From HTCC2207 sp002685195 (GTDB taxonomy: Bacteria > Pseudomonadota > Gammaproteobacteria > Pseudomonadales > Porticoccaceae): a DNA stretch of 64,000 bases. The stretch spans positions 1,178,001 through 1,242,000 of the forward strand of contig CP179212.1 of NCBI GenBank assembly GCA_051201675.1, in the 5' to 3' direction. Under the pieces are notes generated by a model. That model saw only the letters and a program-made list of their open reading frames with translations, was not told the origin of the DNA and ran no database searches. This document shows, piece after piece, positions 43,038 to 51,728 of the stretch. Every line of letters begins with the position of its first letter. Positions within the stretch are counted from its first letter, which is position 1. The position numbers and the translations under genes were made by a program.

Positions 43038-43472
43038 CTAGGGCCGTCGGGCCATCCCAATATGTTCTATATTGGCTTCTAAAAACACATCACCATAGGG
43101 TGAAAAACCTAGGCGCTCATAAAATGCCCTTGCGTGTAATTGGGCATTCAAATAAACCTTTTCCATCCCAGCATGCATGGCGTATTCCAAGGCTGCCTGC
43201 ATAATTTGACGTCCAATACCCTTGTTGCGGCTTTCTTTAAGCACCGCCATGCGCCCAAAGTGACCGTCTGACAACATTCGTGCCGTGCCAATGGCCCGGC
43301 CTTGCTCATTGCGCGCAAGCCAATGAATTGCTGATGCATCGTTATGATCAAAGTCTATATCAAAAGGTACATTTTGTTCTTCAACAAACACAGGCATGCG
43401 TATAGATTTAATGGTTTGTTCGTCCGTTTGCCAAGTGGCTCGGGTAATTGTGATAGCTCTCATAGTAACCAT
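43038..43472 (-). CDS. GNAT-family N-acetyltransferase
   Basis: This 144-residue protein has the acetyl-CoA-binding motif VLKESRNKGIGRQIMQAALE and the C-terminal AFYERLGFSPYGDVF strand. The N-terminal FVEEQNVPFDIDFDHND segment is shared with the ElaA/YjcF-type subgroup. The substrate is unknown. It lies 9 nt after roxA on the same strand, so it is probably co-transcribed. A second in-frame ATG at 43463 is possible. Confidence 0.88.
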   Translation of the reverse strand: MVTMRAITITRATWQTDEQTIKSIRMPVFVEEQNVPFDIDFDHNDASAIHWLARNEQGRAIGTARMLSDGHFGRMAVLKESRNKGIGRQIMQAALEYAMHAGMEKVYLNAQLHARAFYERLGFSPYGDVFLEANIEHIGMARRP

Positions 43473-43481
43473 GACTCCGGA

Positions 43482-44441
43482 TTAGTCTTGCTTCTGACCG
43501 TTCAAGTAGTGATTGTAAGAGGTATCAGAGCCCTCAACTGGACGATTTTCAAGACTTGCGGAGCGCAGTTCCTCGGTCATACCCACTAGTGAGGGGTATT
43601 TAGGTTCAGTCATAAACTGAGCAAACCATTCTCCCAACATTTGTTCATCATCCAAGGTTTGCTGGAGTAACTCTTTAACCTGCTGAATATAGGCCCCTGA
43701 AATGGGTTCATTCGCCATGGCAGCGTTAAGTGGCGGGTCTTGCAGGTGGTTTGGGGTGATGTCTCGGCTAAGTAGCTCCGTTGCTAAATCGTCAAGCATC
43801 TCGGTAGCTGCAGGAGCCCTAAAACCCACAGAAAAGGTCGTACACTGGCCAATTGCAACACCATGATGTGCGATTTTGGGTGGCAAATACAGCATGTCTC
43901 CCGGGTTAAGAGTCCATTCATCCGACACCTCAAGGTTTTTAAGTATTTTCAGCGCAGTCGAATCGGTGTGCAGATCGGCCTCAGAACAATGCTGCCCAAT
44001 CTGCCAATGACGCTGGCCTTCACCCTGAATGAGGAAAACATCATAATAATCAAAATGTGGGCCTACATTGCCGCCATCTTCTGCATAACTGACCATAATG
44101 TCGTCAACACGCCAAGATGGGAGAAAATCGAATGATGAGAGTAAACCTGCAACCTCGGGTACCCAGAGATCAACCCCTTGTACGAGCAAACTCCAGTTGT
44201 GCTCAGGTAAGCTAGCAAAGCGTGATTCCTCAAAGGGCCCATGCTCTAAAGCCCAGTCGTCGCCAATGACCAAGCGTGATTCCACCTCAGCCTCCAAGGA
44301 CAAGCCTGCGAGATCATCACCATTAATCGGTGGTTCAAAATTAGGGATGGCATTGCGAATAAGTAGGGGTTTTTTCTGCCAGTATTCTGCTAAAAACTGA
44401 TCAGCTGTAAGATCGCCAAGAATCGGGTGATTGCTTTTCAT
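43482..44441 (-). CDS. roxA: ribosomal protein uL16 arginine hydroxylase RoxA (YcfD-like)
   Basis: This Fe(II)/2-oxoglutarate oxygenase hydroxylates an arginine of ribosomal protein uL16. The JmjC/cupin core shows GPHFDYYDVFLIQGEG (HxD iron ligands), QIGQHCSE and LYLPPKIAHHGVA (the third His ligand). The N-terminal EYWQKKPLLIRNAIPNF is the family start. At 319 residues it is about 50 residues shorter than E. coli YcfD (373), and the missing part falls at the C-terminal winged-helix end, with the next gene starting 10 nt later. It lies next to purB, as in E. coli apart from phoPQ. Confidence 0.9.
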   Translation of the reverse strand: MKSNHPILGDLTADQFLAEYWQKKPLLIRNAIPNFEPPINGDDLAGLSLEAEVESRLVIGDDWALEHGPFEESRFASLPEHNWSLLVQGVDLWVPEVAGLLSSFDFLPSWRVDDIMVSYAEDGGNVGPHFDYYDVFLIQGEGQRHWQIGQHCSEADLHTDSTALKILKNLEVSDEWTLNPGDMLYLPPKIAHHGVAIGQCTTFSVGFRAPAATEMLDDLATELLSRDITPNHLQDPPLNAAMANEPISGAYIQQVKELLQQTLDDEQMLGEWFAQFMTEPKYPSLVGMTEELRSASLENRPVEGSDTSYNHYLNGQKQD

Positions 44442-44452
44442 TACCTACTAGC

Positions 44453-45829
44453 TCAAATATCGTTAGCTTGTTGCGTCGCATTACCAATATAGCTGGATGG
44501 CGTCATCGATTTTAATTCAGTCTTGGCCTGCTCGGGGATCTCTAAGGTATCAATAAATGCCTGAATAGTGCTTTGATCCATCACATTTCCGCGAGTGAGA
44601 GCTTTTAGCTTCTCATAGGGCTCCTCAATACCGTAACGGCGCATAACGGTCTGAATAGGTTCTGCTAAAACTTCCCAGCTTGAGTTCAGATCATCTGCTA
44701 AACGCTCTTCATTGAGCTGTAATTTACTCATGCCTTTGTTCAGCGAGGCAAACGCAATCATAGAATACCCGAGTCCCACACCCATATTGCGCAACACCGT
44801 GGAGTCAGTTAAATCACGTTGCCAGCGGGAGATGGGGAGTTTAGCTGCTAAATGGCCAAATAGTGCATTGGCTATGCCCATATTACCTTCAGCATTTTCA
44901 AAATCGATGGGATTAACCTTGTGTGGCATCGTCGAAGAGCCGACTTCTCCAGCAATGGTTTTTTGTTTGAAGTAACCCAGGGAAATATAGCCCCAAATGT
45001 CACGGGCGTAATCGATCAAAATAGTGTTTGCTCGTGACATACCGTCAAACAGTTCGGCCATATAGTCATGGGGTTCTATTTGGGTGGTATAGGGATTAAA
45101 GGTTAACCCAAGGCTTGTAATAAACTTTTCGGCAAAATCGGGCCAATCGATGCCTGGGTAGGCAGAAATATGGGCATTATAGTTTCCTACGGCGCCATTT
45201 ATCTTACCCATAAGAGGAACTGCGTTAATAGACTCAATCTGTCGTTGCAAGCGATAGGCAACATTAGCCATCTCTTTACCAACAGTTGTAGGAGATGCAG
45301 TCTGGCCATGGGTTCTAGCTAACATTGGTACAGCTGCAAATTCTTTACCCATACCAGCTAGTTGGCTCTGGATATCTTGCAGTGCAGGTATAACGATCCC
45401 GTCGCGACCATCTTTAAGCATCAGAGCATGGGAGAGGTTGTTAATGTCCTCAGATGTACAGGCAAAGTGCACAAACTCACTCACAGCCTGAAGTTCGGCA
45501 TTATCAGCAATAGTCTCTTTTATGAGATATTCAACAGCTTTCACATCGTGATTGGTGGTTCTTTCAATTTCCTTGACCCGCTCAGCATGATCAGTAGTAA
45601 AACCATCCACTAGCCCGTTCAATACAGAATTAGCTTTTTCGGAAAAAGCAGGTACCTCGCTGATGTCTGGGTGCGCAGATAACTGCTGTAGCCAACGAAC
45701 CTCCACTAGCACTCGATAGCGAATTAAGCCATATTCACTAAATACCGTTCTCAACATGTCGGTCTTGCCGCCATAGCGCCCGTCGATGGGAGAAACTGCT
45801 GTGAGAGGGGATAGTGAGAGTGTTGCCAT
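44453..45829 (-). CDS. purB: adenylosuccinate lyase
   Basis: This tetrameric enzyme acts twice in purine synthesis, forming AICAR and AMP while releasing fumarate. Length is 458 (E. coli 456). The superfamily signature is GSSTMPHKVNPIDFENAEG (active-site loop with catalytic Ser). LARTHGQTASPTTVGKEMAN and TSEDINNLSHALM carry the substrate-binding residues. It follows hflD on the same strand and precedes roxA, a neighbourhood conserved in many gammaproteobacteria. Confidence 0.96.
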   Translation of the reverse strand: MATLSLSPLTAVSPIDGRYGGKTDMLRTVFSEYGLIRYRVLVEVRWLQQLSAHPDISEVPAFSEKANSVLNGLVDGFTTDHAERVKEIERTTNHDVKAVEYLIKETIADNAELQAVSEFVHFACTSEDINNLSHALMLKDGRDGIVIPALQDIQSQLAGMGKEFAAVPMLARTHGQTASPTTVGKEMANVAYRLQRQIESINAVPLMGKINGAVGNYNAHISAYPGIDWPDFAEKFITSLGLTFNPYTTQIEPHDYMAELFDGMSRANTILIDYARDIWGYISLGYFKQKTIAGEVGSSTMPHKVNPIDFENAEGNMGIANALFGHLAAKLPISRWQRDLTDSTVLRNMGVGLGYSMIAFASLNKGMSKLQLNEERLADDLNSSWEVLAEPIQTVMRRYGIEEPYEKLKALTRGNVMDQSTIQAFIDTLEIPEQAKTELKSMTPSSYIGNATQQANDI

Positions 45830-45931
45830 TGCGAATCCTAGGTGTAAGAATTTAATAGGTCGCGATTATACCCGAATTATGCGGTTATTTCAGGTTTCAA
45901 TTAGCTTGTTTATATCTCTCGATGTGGTCGC

Positions 45932-46543
45932 CTATTTTGGTAGAACGGCCAGTAATCCCTTGCGCTGAAGAAGCAGATGACTTCGTTTCCCCCCAACTTG
46001 GTGCCACAAGAAAGCACTGCGTATTCCTGAGAAAAGCAAGCAGCGCACCCGCTGCGCGATGGCAGCCTGAGTTAGATACAGCGGATCTCCAGACACTTGG
46101 ATTCTACCTTGCATGGTACTAACCGTTTCAGTGTAAAGTCCTGCAACATTGGCAATGACATTGTCGTGAGAGGGTGAGAAGTGCTCTGCTTGTTGTTGAG
46201 CTTGAGTAATACCACTAGCGACCTGAGATATTTTCTCTGAGTTGTTAATCAGACGTCTTGAAAGATACATAATGCCAATGACGTAGCGCATGACATCAGC
46301 AGAGCCTTTGGTTCGATCAGTCAGCATTGTGCGCAGGGAGTTAATGCCTAACTCAAGGTTATCCGTTGAGTCATAAAGATCCAGAACAGATGCTGGATTT
46401 TGATTCAGTAGCGTCGTCATAGCGCCAGAGAGCTGGGCATCTGTTATATCCCCATATCGAGCCAGATGGTCAACCAACTCAGCAGATTGGAATACACCAG
46501 CCAGAGCCAAAGCTTGATCAGGGGTAGGGCGGTTAAAGATCAC
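45932..46543 (-). CDS. hflD: high-frequency lysogenization protein HflD homologue
   Basis: This 203-residue helical protein matches HflD: the N-terminal QALALAGVFQSAELVDHLARYG and TKGSADVMRYVIGIMYLSRRL are typical. E. coli HflD is peripheral to the inner membrane and affects lambda CII stability; its normal host role is not well known. The GTG start at 46543 overlaps the mnmA stop as GTGA, so the two genes are translationally coupled. The mnmA-hflD-purB order is as in E. coli. Confidence 0.92.
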   Translation of the reverse strand: MIFNRPTPDQALALAGVFQSAELVDHLARYGDITDAQLSGAMTTLLNQNPASVLDLYDSTDNLELGINSLRTMLTDRTKGSADVMRYVIGIMYLSRRLINNSEKISQVASGITQAQQQAEHFSPSHDNVIANVAGLYTETVSTMQGRIQVSGDPLYLTQAAIAQRVRCLLFSGIRSAFLWHQVGGKRSHLLLQRKGLLAVLPK

Positions 46544-47643
46544 TCAGATTGATTCCATGTCCGTTCAATAACTCCACCGCCTAAACAGTAATCATCTTGG
46601 TAAAAAACCACCGACTGGCCTGGTGTCACTGCTCTTTGTGGCTCATTAAAGCTCACCACGCAACCGCCTTGGGTATCAACCTGGACGCTGCAACCTTGAT
46701 CAGGTTGGCGATAGCGTGTCTTAGCCATGCAATGCAAAGGTTCAGACGAAGATGGCTGGCCATTGATCCAATTGACACCAGATGCTGCCAGATGATCAGT
46801 AAACAAAAGCGGATGTTCTGACCCCTGGCCCACAATTAATACATTTCGATCTAGGTCTTTATCCAAGGTATACCAGGGAGCATCGCCACTGTCTTTGACT
46901 CCACCAATGCCCAAACCTTGGCGCTGTCCGATGGTGTAAAACATTAACCCTTGGTGCTCACCCATTGTCACACCCTCTGGAGTCTCCATTACGCCAGGTT
47001 GAGCGGGAATATACTGCTCAAGGAAGTCTTTAAACCGACGCTCACCGATAAAGCAAATACCAGTGCTGTCTTTTTTGTCGGAGGTGACAAATCCATGTTT
47101 ATCAGCAATTGCTCGGACCTCGGGTTTGTCCAGCTCTCCCACAGGGAAAAGAGACTTAGCAAATGCTCGCTCCTCAACCGCATGTAAGAAGTAACTTTGA
47201 TCTTTATTGTTGTCTAAACCTTTAAGCAACCGAGCGTGGCCAGTAGCCTTATCAACTCGCGTGTAGTGTCCGGTGGCAATGTAATCAGCCCCTAAAATCT
47301 GAGCATAATCCAAGAAGACCTTAAATTTGATCTCACGGTTACACAGAATATCTGGGTTAGGAGTTCGTCCTGCGCGATATTCTTCTAGAAAGTGCTCAAA
47401 GACATTGTCCCAATAATCTGCGGCAAAATTGGCTGTGTGTAGGGTAATTCCCAACTTGTCACAAACTTGCTGGGCATCAGCGAGATCAGCTATGGCTGTG
47501 CAATACTCAGATCCATCGTCTTCATCCCAGTTTTTCATAAACAGGCCTTCAACCTGATAACCCTGTTCAATCAGCAATAGAGCAGCAACCGAGGAATCAA
47601 CGCCCCCAGACATGCCGACAATAACTTTTTGGGTTGTACTCAT
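46540..47643 (-). CDS. mnmA: tRNA-specific 2-thiouridylase MnmA
   Basis: MnmA makes 2-thiouridine at the wobble position of tRNA-Lys, -Glu and -Gln, using sulfur passed by the Tus relay. The P-loop is VGMSGGVDSSVAALLL. The catalytic cysteines are in RTPNPDILCNREIKF and STGICFIGERRF. I use the ATG at 47643 (367 residues, E. coli 368), because a TTG 15 nt upstream adds only non-family residues. The relay protein TusE is encoded at 6.8 kb in the same window. Confidence 0.95.
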   Translation of the reverse strand: MSTTQKVIVGMSGGVDSSVAALLLIEQGYQVEGLFMKNWDEDDGSEYCTAIADLADAQQVCDKLGITLHTANFAADYWDNVFEHFLEEYRAGRTPNPDILCNREIKFKVFLDYAQILGADYIATGHYTRVDKATGHARLLKGLDNNKDQSYFLHAVEERAFAKSLFPVGELDKPEVRAIADKHGFVTSDKKDSTGICFIGERRFKDFLEQYIPAQPGVMETPEGVTMGEHQGLMFYTIGQRQGLGIGGVKDSGDAPWYTLDKDLDRNVLIVGQGSEHPLLFTDHLAASGVNWINGQPSSSEPLHCMAKTRYRQPDQGCSVQVDTQGGCVVSFNEPQRAVTPGQSVVFYQDDYCLGGGVIERTWNQSE

Positions 47644-47685
47644 AATAGTCGAAGGCAACTCTTAAATTGGTGAAGGAGGGCGCTA

Positions 47686-48132
47686 CTATAAGCGGTTACG
47701 GAACATTTCCAAAGAGAAAACACGCCCAGAAATAAAGTCATCAATGGCCTGATGTACCATTTCACTGCGCGGTTTGTTGGCGGGATCTTTGATTTCGTCC
47801 AAAGTCATCCACTCGGCGCAATCAATATCATTATCAATTTCAGCATCTGCATTGAAATTCAACGCTTCGGCGACAAACACCAAGCGATAATAAGTAATAC
47901 CAGTAGTGGGGGACATCGCATTAGAAAACCCTAAAAAACCGGTAATTACTACCTCCCAGCCCGTTTCTTCCATGGTTTCACGGAGAGCCGCAGCCATAAC
48001 ATCCTCTCCAGGCTCCACATGACCCGCGGGCTGATTGATAACCTGCTCACCATCAATAGTTTCGCGGACCATTAAAAACGTACTGTCCCGTTCAACGACA
48101 GTGGCTACGGTCAAATGTATAGAGTTAGGCAC
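47686..48132 (-). CDS. nudJ: Nudix phosphatase NudJ
   Basis: This 148-residue Nudix hydrolase has the complete Nudix box GHVEPGEDVMAAALRETMEE-TGW, with the RE-x2-EE metal-binding helix. In E. coli NudJ removes phosphate from hydroxymethylpyrimidine diphosphate and nucleotides. The assignment to NudJ rests mainly on the conserved position between rluE and mnmA. It uses a GTG start preceded by AAGGA. Confidence 0.88.
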   Translation of the reverse strand: MPNSIHLTVATVVERDSTFLMVRETIDGEQVINQPAGHVEPGEDVMAAALRETMEETGWEVVITGFLGFSNAMSPTTGITYYRLVFVAEALNFNADAEIDNDIDCAEWMTLDEIKDPANKPRSEMVHQAIDDFISGRVFSLEMFRNRL

Positions 48133-48155
48133 GATGATATCCTTTTTTACTGAGA

Positions 48156-48698
48156 TTAATTAATGGTTTGCTCGCGATACTCTCCGGGCTGCAGACTGCC
48201 AAGGGCCCATTCACCGATGGCTACTCGCACTAGGCGCAGTGTCGGGAGGTTAATTGCCGCGGTCATTCGTCGAACTTGACGATTGCGACCCTCATTGATA
48301 ACCAGCTCGATCCAACTATCCGGAACCGTTTTACGCACTCTAATTGGAGGGCTTCGTTTCCAGAGCTCCGGTTCTGGTAAAATTTTACAAGAAACCGCAC
48401 GGGCATCACCGTCCTTTAAGCTGACCCCTGACATTAGCGCCTTGCAGTGCTTTTGGGTCGCTTCGCCCTCCACCTGTACCCAGTAGGTCTTAGTGAGTTT
48501 GCTCTTAGGATGGCTTATTTTTGACTGTAACTTACCGTCATCCGTCAGCAGTAGTAAGCCCTCAGAGTCATAGTCTAGGCGTCCTGCGGGGTAAACAGCT
48601 TTAACGTCGATGAAATCAGACAGGGTTCTACGCTCACCCTCATCTGTAAATTGACTGAGAACTTGGAAAGGTTTGTTAAAAACGATTAATTTGGCCAC
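48156..48698 (-). CDS. rluE: 23S rRNA pseudouridine synthase RluE
   Basis: This RsuA-family pseudouridine synthase is expected to modify U2457 of 23S rRNA. The catalytic Asp lies in PAGRLDYDSEGLLLLTDDG. The INEGRNRQVRRMTAAI block is a family hallmark. Unlike RsuA, it lacks an N-terminal S4 domain, as RluE does. I prefer a GTG start at 48698: the ATG 12 nt upstream sits directly on the sequence GGAGG, which is an ideal ribosome site 5 nt before the GTG. It is divergent from icd and lies in the conserved icd-rluE-nudJ-mnmA order. Confidence 0.92.
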   Translation of the reverse strand: MAKLIVFNKPFQVLSQFTDEGERRTLSDFIDVKAVYPAGRLDYDSEGLLLLTDDGKLQSKISHPKSKLTKTYWVQVEGEATQKHCKALMSGVSLKDGDARAVSCKILPEPELWKRSPPIRVRKTVPDSWIELVINEGRNRQVRRMTAAINLPTLRLVRVAIGEWALGSLQPGEYREQTIN

Positions 48699-48748
48699 AT
48701 CAGCCTCCATGTATACACATTATAAATGAAACATATCTACAAAATAGG

Positions 48749-48761
48749 ACATAAATTATGT
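48749..48761. promoter_or_regulatory. short inverted repeat between rluE and icd
   Basis: ACATAA and TTATGT are separated by one base in the AT-rich gap between the divergent rluE and icd genes. It could be a regulator site for icd; evidence is limited to symmetry and position. Confidence 0.3.
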
Positions 48762-48841
48762 TAATATCACTTCATTAGGTAAATTTTTTACAAGACCGAA
48801 TCTCACCCAACTAACATCACATTTGATCCATGGAGACAATA

Positions 48842-50095
48842 ATGGGATACAAGCATATACAAGTTCCTCAAACCGGTGAAAAAATCACTGTTAATTCTGA
48901 CTTCTCTCTCAACGTTCCAAACAATCCTGTAATACCATTCATCGAAGGCGATGGCATTGGCGTGGATATCACTCCCGTCATGGTTAAAGTTATTGATGCT
49001 GCTGTGGCAAAAGCCTACGACGGCGCAAAGAAAATTTCTTGGATGGAAGTTTACTGTGGTGAGAAAGCAGCTGAGCTATATGAGGGTGACTGGTTCCCAG
49101 CTGAGACCCTAGAAGCAGTAAAAGACTATAGCGTATCGATTAAAGGGCCTTTGACCACACCTGTAGGCGGTGGTTTCCGCTCATTGAACGTTGCCTTGCG
49201 TCAAGAGCTAGATTTGTTTGTTTGCCAGCGTCCAGTGCGCTGGTTCTCAGGTGTTCCATCACCAGTAAAAGAGCCAAACAAGGTTGATATGTGTATCTTT
49301 CGTGAGAACTCAGAAGACATTTATGCTGGTATCGAGTGGAGAGCAGGTACAGACGAAGCGAACAGGGTTATAAAGTTTCTCAAAGAAGAGATGAGCGTTA
49401 GCAAGATTCGTTTTGATACAAACTGCGGTATTGGCGTTAAGCCAGTGTCAGAGCAGGGTACCAAACGTCTTGTTGCAAAAGCTATTCAGTACGCAATTGA
49501 CCAAAATAAGCCCTCAGTGACAATAGTGCACAAGGGCAACATTATGAAGTTTACTGAAGGCGCGTTCTGCGATTGGGGTTATGAAGTTGCCCGCGACAGT
49601 TTTGGTGGCGAGCCTCTTGATGGTGGGCCATGGCATACAGTAAAAAACCCAAACACCGGCGAAGATATCGTCATTAAAGACGTTATTGCAGATGCTATGC
49701 TTCAGCAAATCATCCTGCGTCCAGACGAGTACAGTGTTATTGCAACTCTAAACCTAAATGGTGACTACATTTCAGACGCATTAGCAGCTCAAGTGGGCGG
49801 TATTGGTATTGCACCAGGCGCCAACCTCTCTGACGATGTAGCTATCTTTGAAGCGACTCACGGCACCGCGCCCAAGTATGCGGGCCAAGACAAGGTAAAT
49901 CCTGGATCATTGATACTCTCAGCTGAGATGATGTTGCGCCACCTCGGGTGGGGAGAAGCGGCAGACTTAGTGATTAAGGGTATTGAGGGTGCTATAACCG
50001 AAAAGAAAGTAACCTATGACTTTGAGCGTCTCATGGACGACGCCATATTGATGTCTTGCTCTGAATTTGGCGATGCATTGATCGAAAATATGTAA
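48842..50095 (+). CDS. icd: NADP-dependent isocitrate dehydrogenase
   Basis: This TCA-cycle enzyme oxidises isocitrate to 2-oxoglutarate. I start at the ATG at 48842, because the earlier ATG at 48830 overlaps the GGAG ribosome site; this gives 417 residues (E. coli 416). PLTTPVGGGFRSLNVALRQE holds the phosphorylatable serine region (E. coli Ser113). HGTAPKYAGQDKVNPGS has the Lys-Tyr pair that selects NADP. With aceA and glcB in the same window, carbon flow at isocitrate is likely controlled here; no aceK kinase gene is present within the window. Confidence 0.96.
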   Translation: MGYKHIQVPQTGEKITVNSDFSLNVPNNPVIPFIEGDGIGVDITPVMVKVIDAAVAKAYDGAKKISWMEVYCGEKAAELYEGDWFPAETLEAVKDYSVSIKGPLTTPVGGGFRSLNVALRQELDLFVCQRPVRWFSGVPSPVKEPNKVDMCIFRENSEDIYAGIEWRAGTDEANRVIKFLKEEMSVSKIRFDTNCGIGVKPVSEQGTKRLVAKAIQYAIDQNKPSVTIVHKGNIMKFTEGAFCDWGYEVARDSFGGEPLDGGPWHTVKNPNTGEDIVIKDVIADAMLQQIILRPDEYSVIATLNLNGDYISDALAAQVGGIGIAPGANLSDDVAIFEATHGTAPKYAGQDKVNPGSLILSAEMMLRHLGWGEAADLVIKGIEGAITEKKVTYDFERLMDDAILMSCSEFGDALIENM

Positions 50096-50114
50096 TTGGT
50101 CCAGCGTTTTACGA

Positions 50115-50142
50115 GAAACCCGGCCATTGTGCCGGGTTTTTT
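50115..50142 (+). terminator. Rho-independent terminator of icd
   Basis: AACCCGGC (50117-50124) pairs with GCCGGGTT (50131-50138) around a 6-nt loop, then TTTT. It follows the icd stop codon by about 20 nt. Confidence 0.9.
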
Positions 50143-50176
50143 GTGGGTATTACTTTCTCAGGTATCTAGGTCGTTT

Positions 50177-51526
50177 CTAGGTTAGCTGCGCAGTCTCATG
50201 TTCTTTGCGCATTCGTGCGACTTTTACCTTCACCATTACATAGCCCAAAACACCAAATAACACTGAGCCGATTGCCTGACCAATTAATACGCCTCCTGCT
50301 TGCCAAAAATGAGCGCCAACCAGAACAAAAGGTACTGTTCCAATAGATGCTTTACCCACGTTTAATGCACTTGAAATGCGTGGTGACCCAAGATTATTAA
50401 GAGCCGCATTTGACACAAAAAGCATACCATTGAAAATAAAGCTGATAGCAATAAAATTACAAAATAATATAATTAGATCAGCAGCTTGCCCATCAAACTT
50501 AAATAAATTTATAATTATATTTTGACCTATCAGCAGTAAGATACTCATGGCTACACAGAAGCCTATATTGATCAAGTGAGCATCGCTCAAGGCCCGTTGA
50601 ACCCGTGCCCAACTGCCAGCACCAAAATTCTGACCCAAAATAGGGCCAACAGAGCCAGAAAGAGAGAAAACAAAGGCAAAGCACACAGGTATCAATCGGC
50701 CAATCACCGCGTAACCTGCCACATAACCACTTCCAAATACCGCTAACGATGCCATTACGTAGGCATTGGCAAGGGGTGTGGCGGCGTTAGTAAGCATTGC
50801 TGGTAATGCAATATTTAATATGGGCCCAGTATCTTGCCTAAAATTAAGCCAGTTGGGACGCGTGAAGAGTTTATATTTACTATGTACACGGTTCATGGCA
50901 TAGATAAATATTGTTACCCGTGCAAATACTGATGCAATCGCGGCTCCAGTAACGCCTAAATCTAGGGCAAAGATAAAAATCGGGTCAAGCACAGCGTTCA
51001 CAACCGCTCCCGTCAACGTAGACATCATCGAGCCCCTAGCATCACCTACCGCCCTTAACACCGCGCTAGCTCCCAGCCCAAGCGCTAAGAACACCGAAGA
51101 GGGCACCACCAAGATTAAATACTCTCGAGCCGATGCTGCTACGTTGCCGTTTGCGCCCATTAAAGCAATTAGTTGATCTAGGTAGAGCATTACGACTGCG
51201 ATTGAGCCGATGCTAATTAGCGTAGCAATTAACAACACATTTACTGCGTATTCTCTTGCCTTCTGCACCTGCTTAGCGCCCACAGACTTGGATACTAAGG
51301 CCCCCGCGGCAATTGACGTACCAATTGAAATAGACGTCACCAAAAAGGTCAAAGTGCCCGCAATGCCAATCCCTGCCACTAGATCAGGGTCCCCAAGCAG
51401 GCTAATAAAAAACATATCCAGCAGATCCACAAAAAAGATCGACATAAGCCCCACAGCGCTAGTGGTCGACATCACAACGATGTGACGCAAAAGCTTGCCT
51501 TGGACGAATTTAGCAGTGTCGTTCAT
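50177..51526 (-). CDS. MATE-family efflux transporter
   Basis: This 449-residue protein has twelve predicted membrane helices and the MATE layout of two similar halves. GTLTFLVTSISIGTSIAAGA and ALVSKSVGAKQVQKAREYA lie in the first half, and GPILGQNFGAGSWARVQRAL repeats the pattern in the second. Such transporters export cationic or organic compounds using Na+ or H+. The substrate is unknown. It is convergent with icd, separated by the icd terminator. Confidence 0.92.
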   Translation of the reverse strand: MNDTAKFVQGKLLRHIVVMSTTSAVGLMSIFFVDLLDMFFISLLGDPDLVAGIGIAGTLTFLVTSISIGTSIAAGALVSKSVGAKQVQKAREYAVNVLLIATLISIGSIAVVMLYLDQLIALMGANGNVAASAREYLILVVPSSVFLALGLGASAVLRAVGDARGSMMSTLTGAVVNAVLDPIFIFALDLGVTGAAIASVFARVTIFIYAMNRVHSKYKLFTRPNWLNFRQDTGPILNIALPAMLTNAATPLANAYVMASLAVFGSGYVAGYAVIGRLIPVCFAFVFSLSGSVGPILGQNFGAGSWARVQRALSDAHLINIGFCVAMSILLLIGQNIIINLFKFDGQAADLIILFCNFIAISFIFNGMLFVSNAALNNLGSPRISSALNVGKASIGTVPFVLVGAHFWQAGGVLIGQAIGSVLFGVLGYVMVKVKVARMRKEHETAQLT

Positions 51527-51728
51527 GGTGAGATGATCTCTGAAAGTAAGAAGCCGAGTGCGATTAAGCGATTAGCTTTGAGTATATACTGGTTACTAGG
51601 CTTGTTAGATGATGCTTACTATAAAAATCGCTAAATAGGTAAAAACCTGCGTTCAATCGTGGTTTATAGGGGGTTAGTCAGGGTAAACTTCTTGCCTTAC
51701 CAGCTTAGTAGCTCAATCGTTTAAGCAG

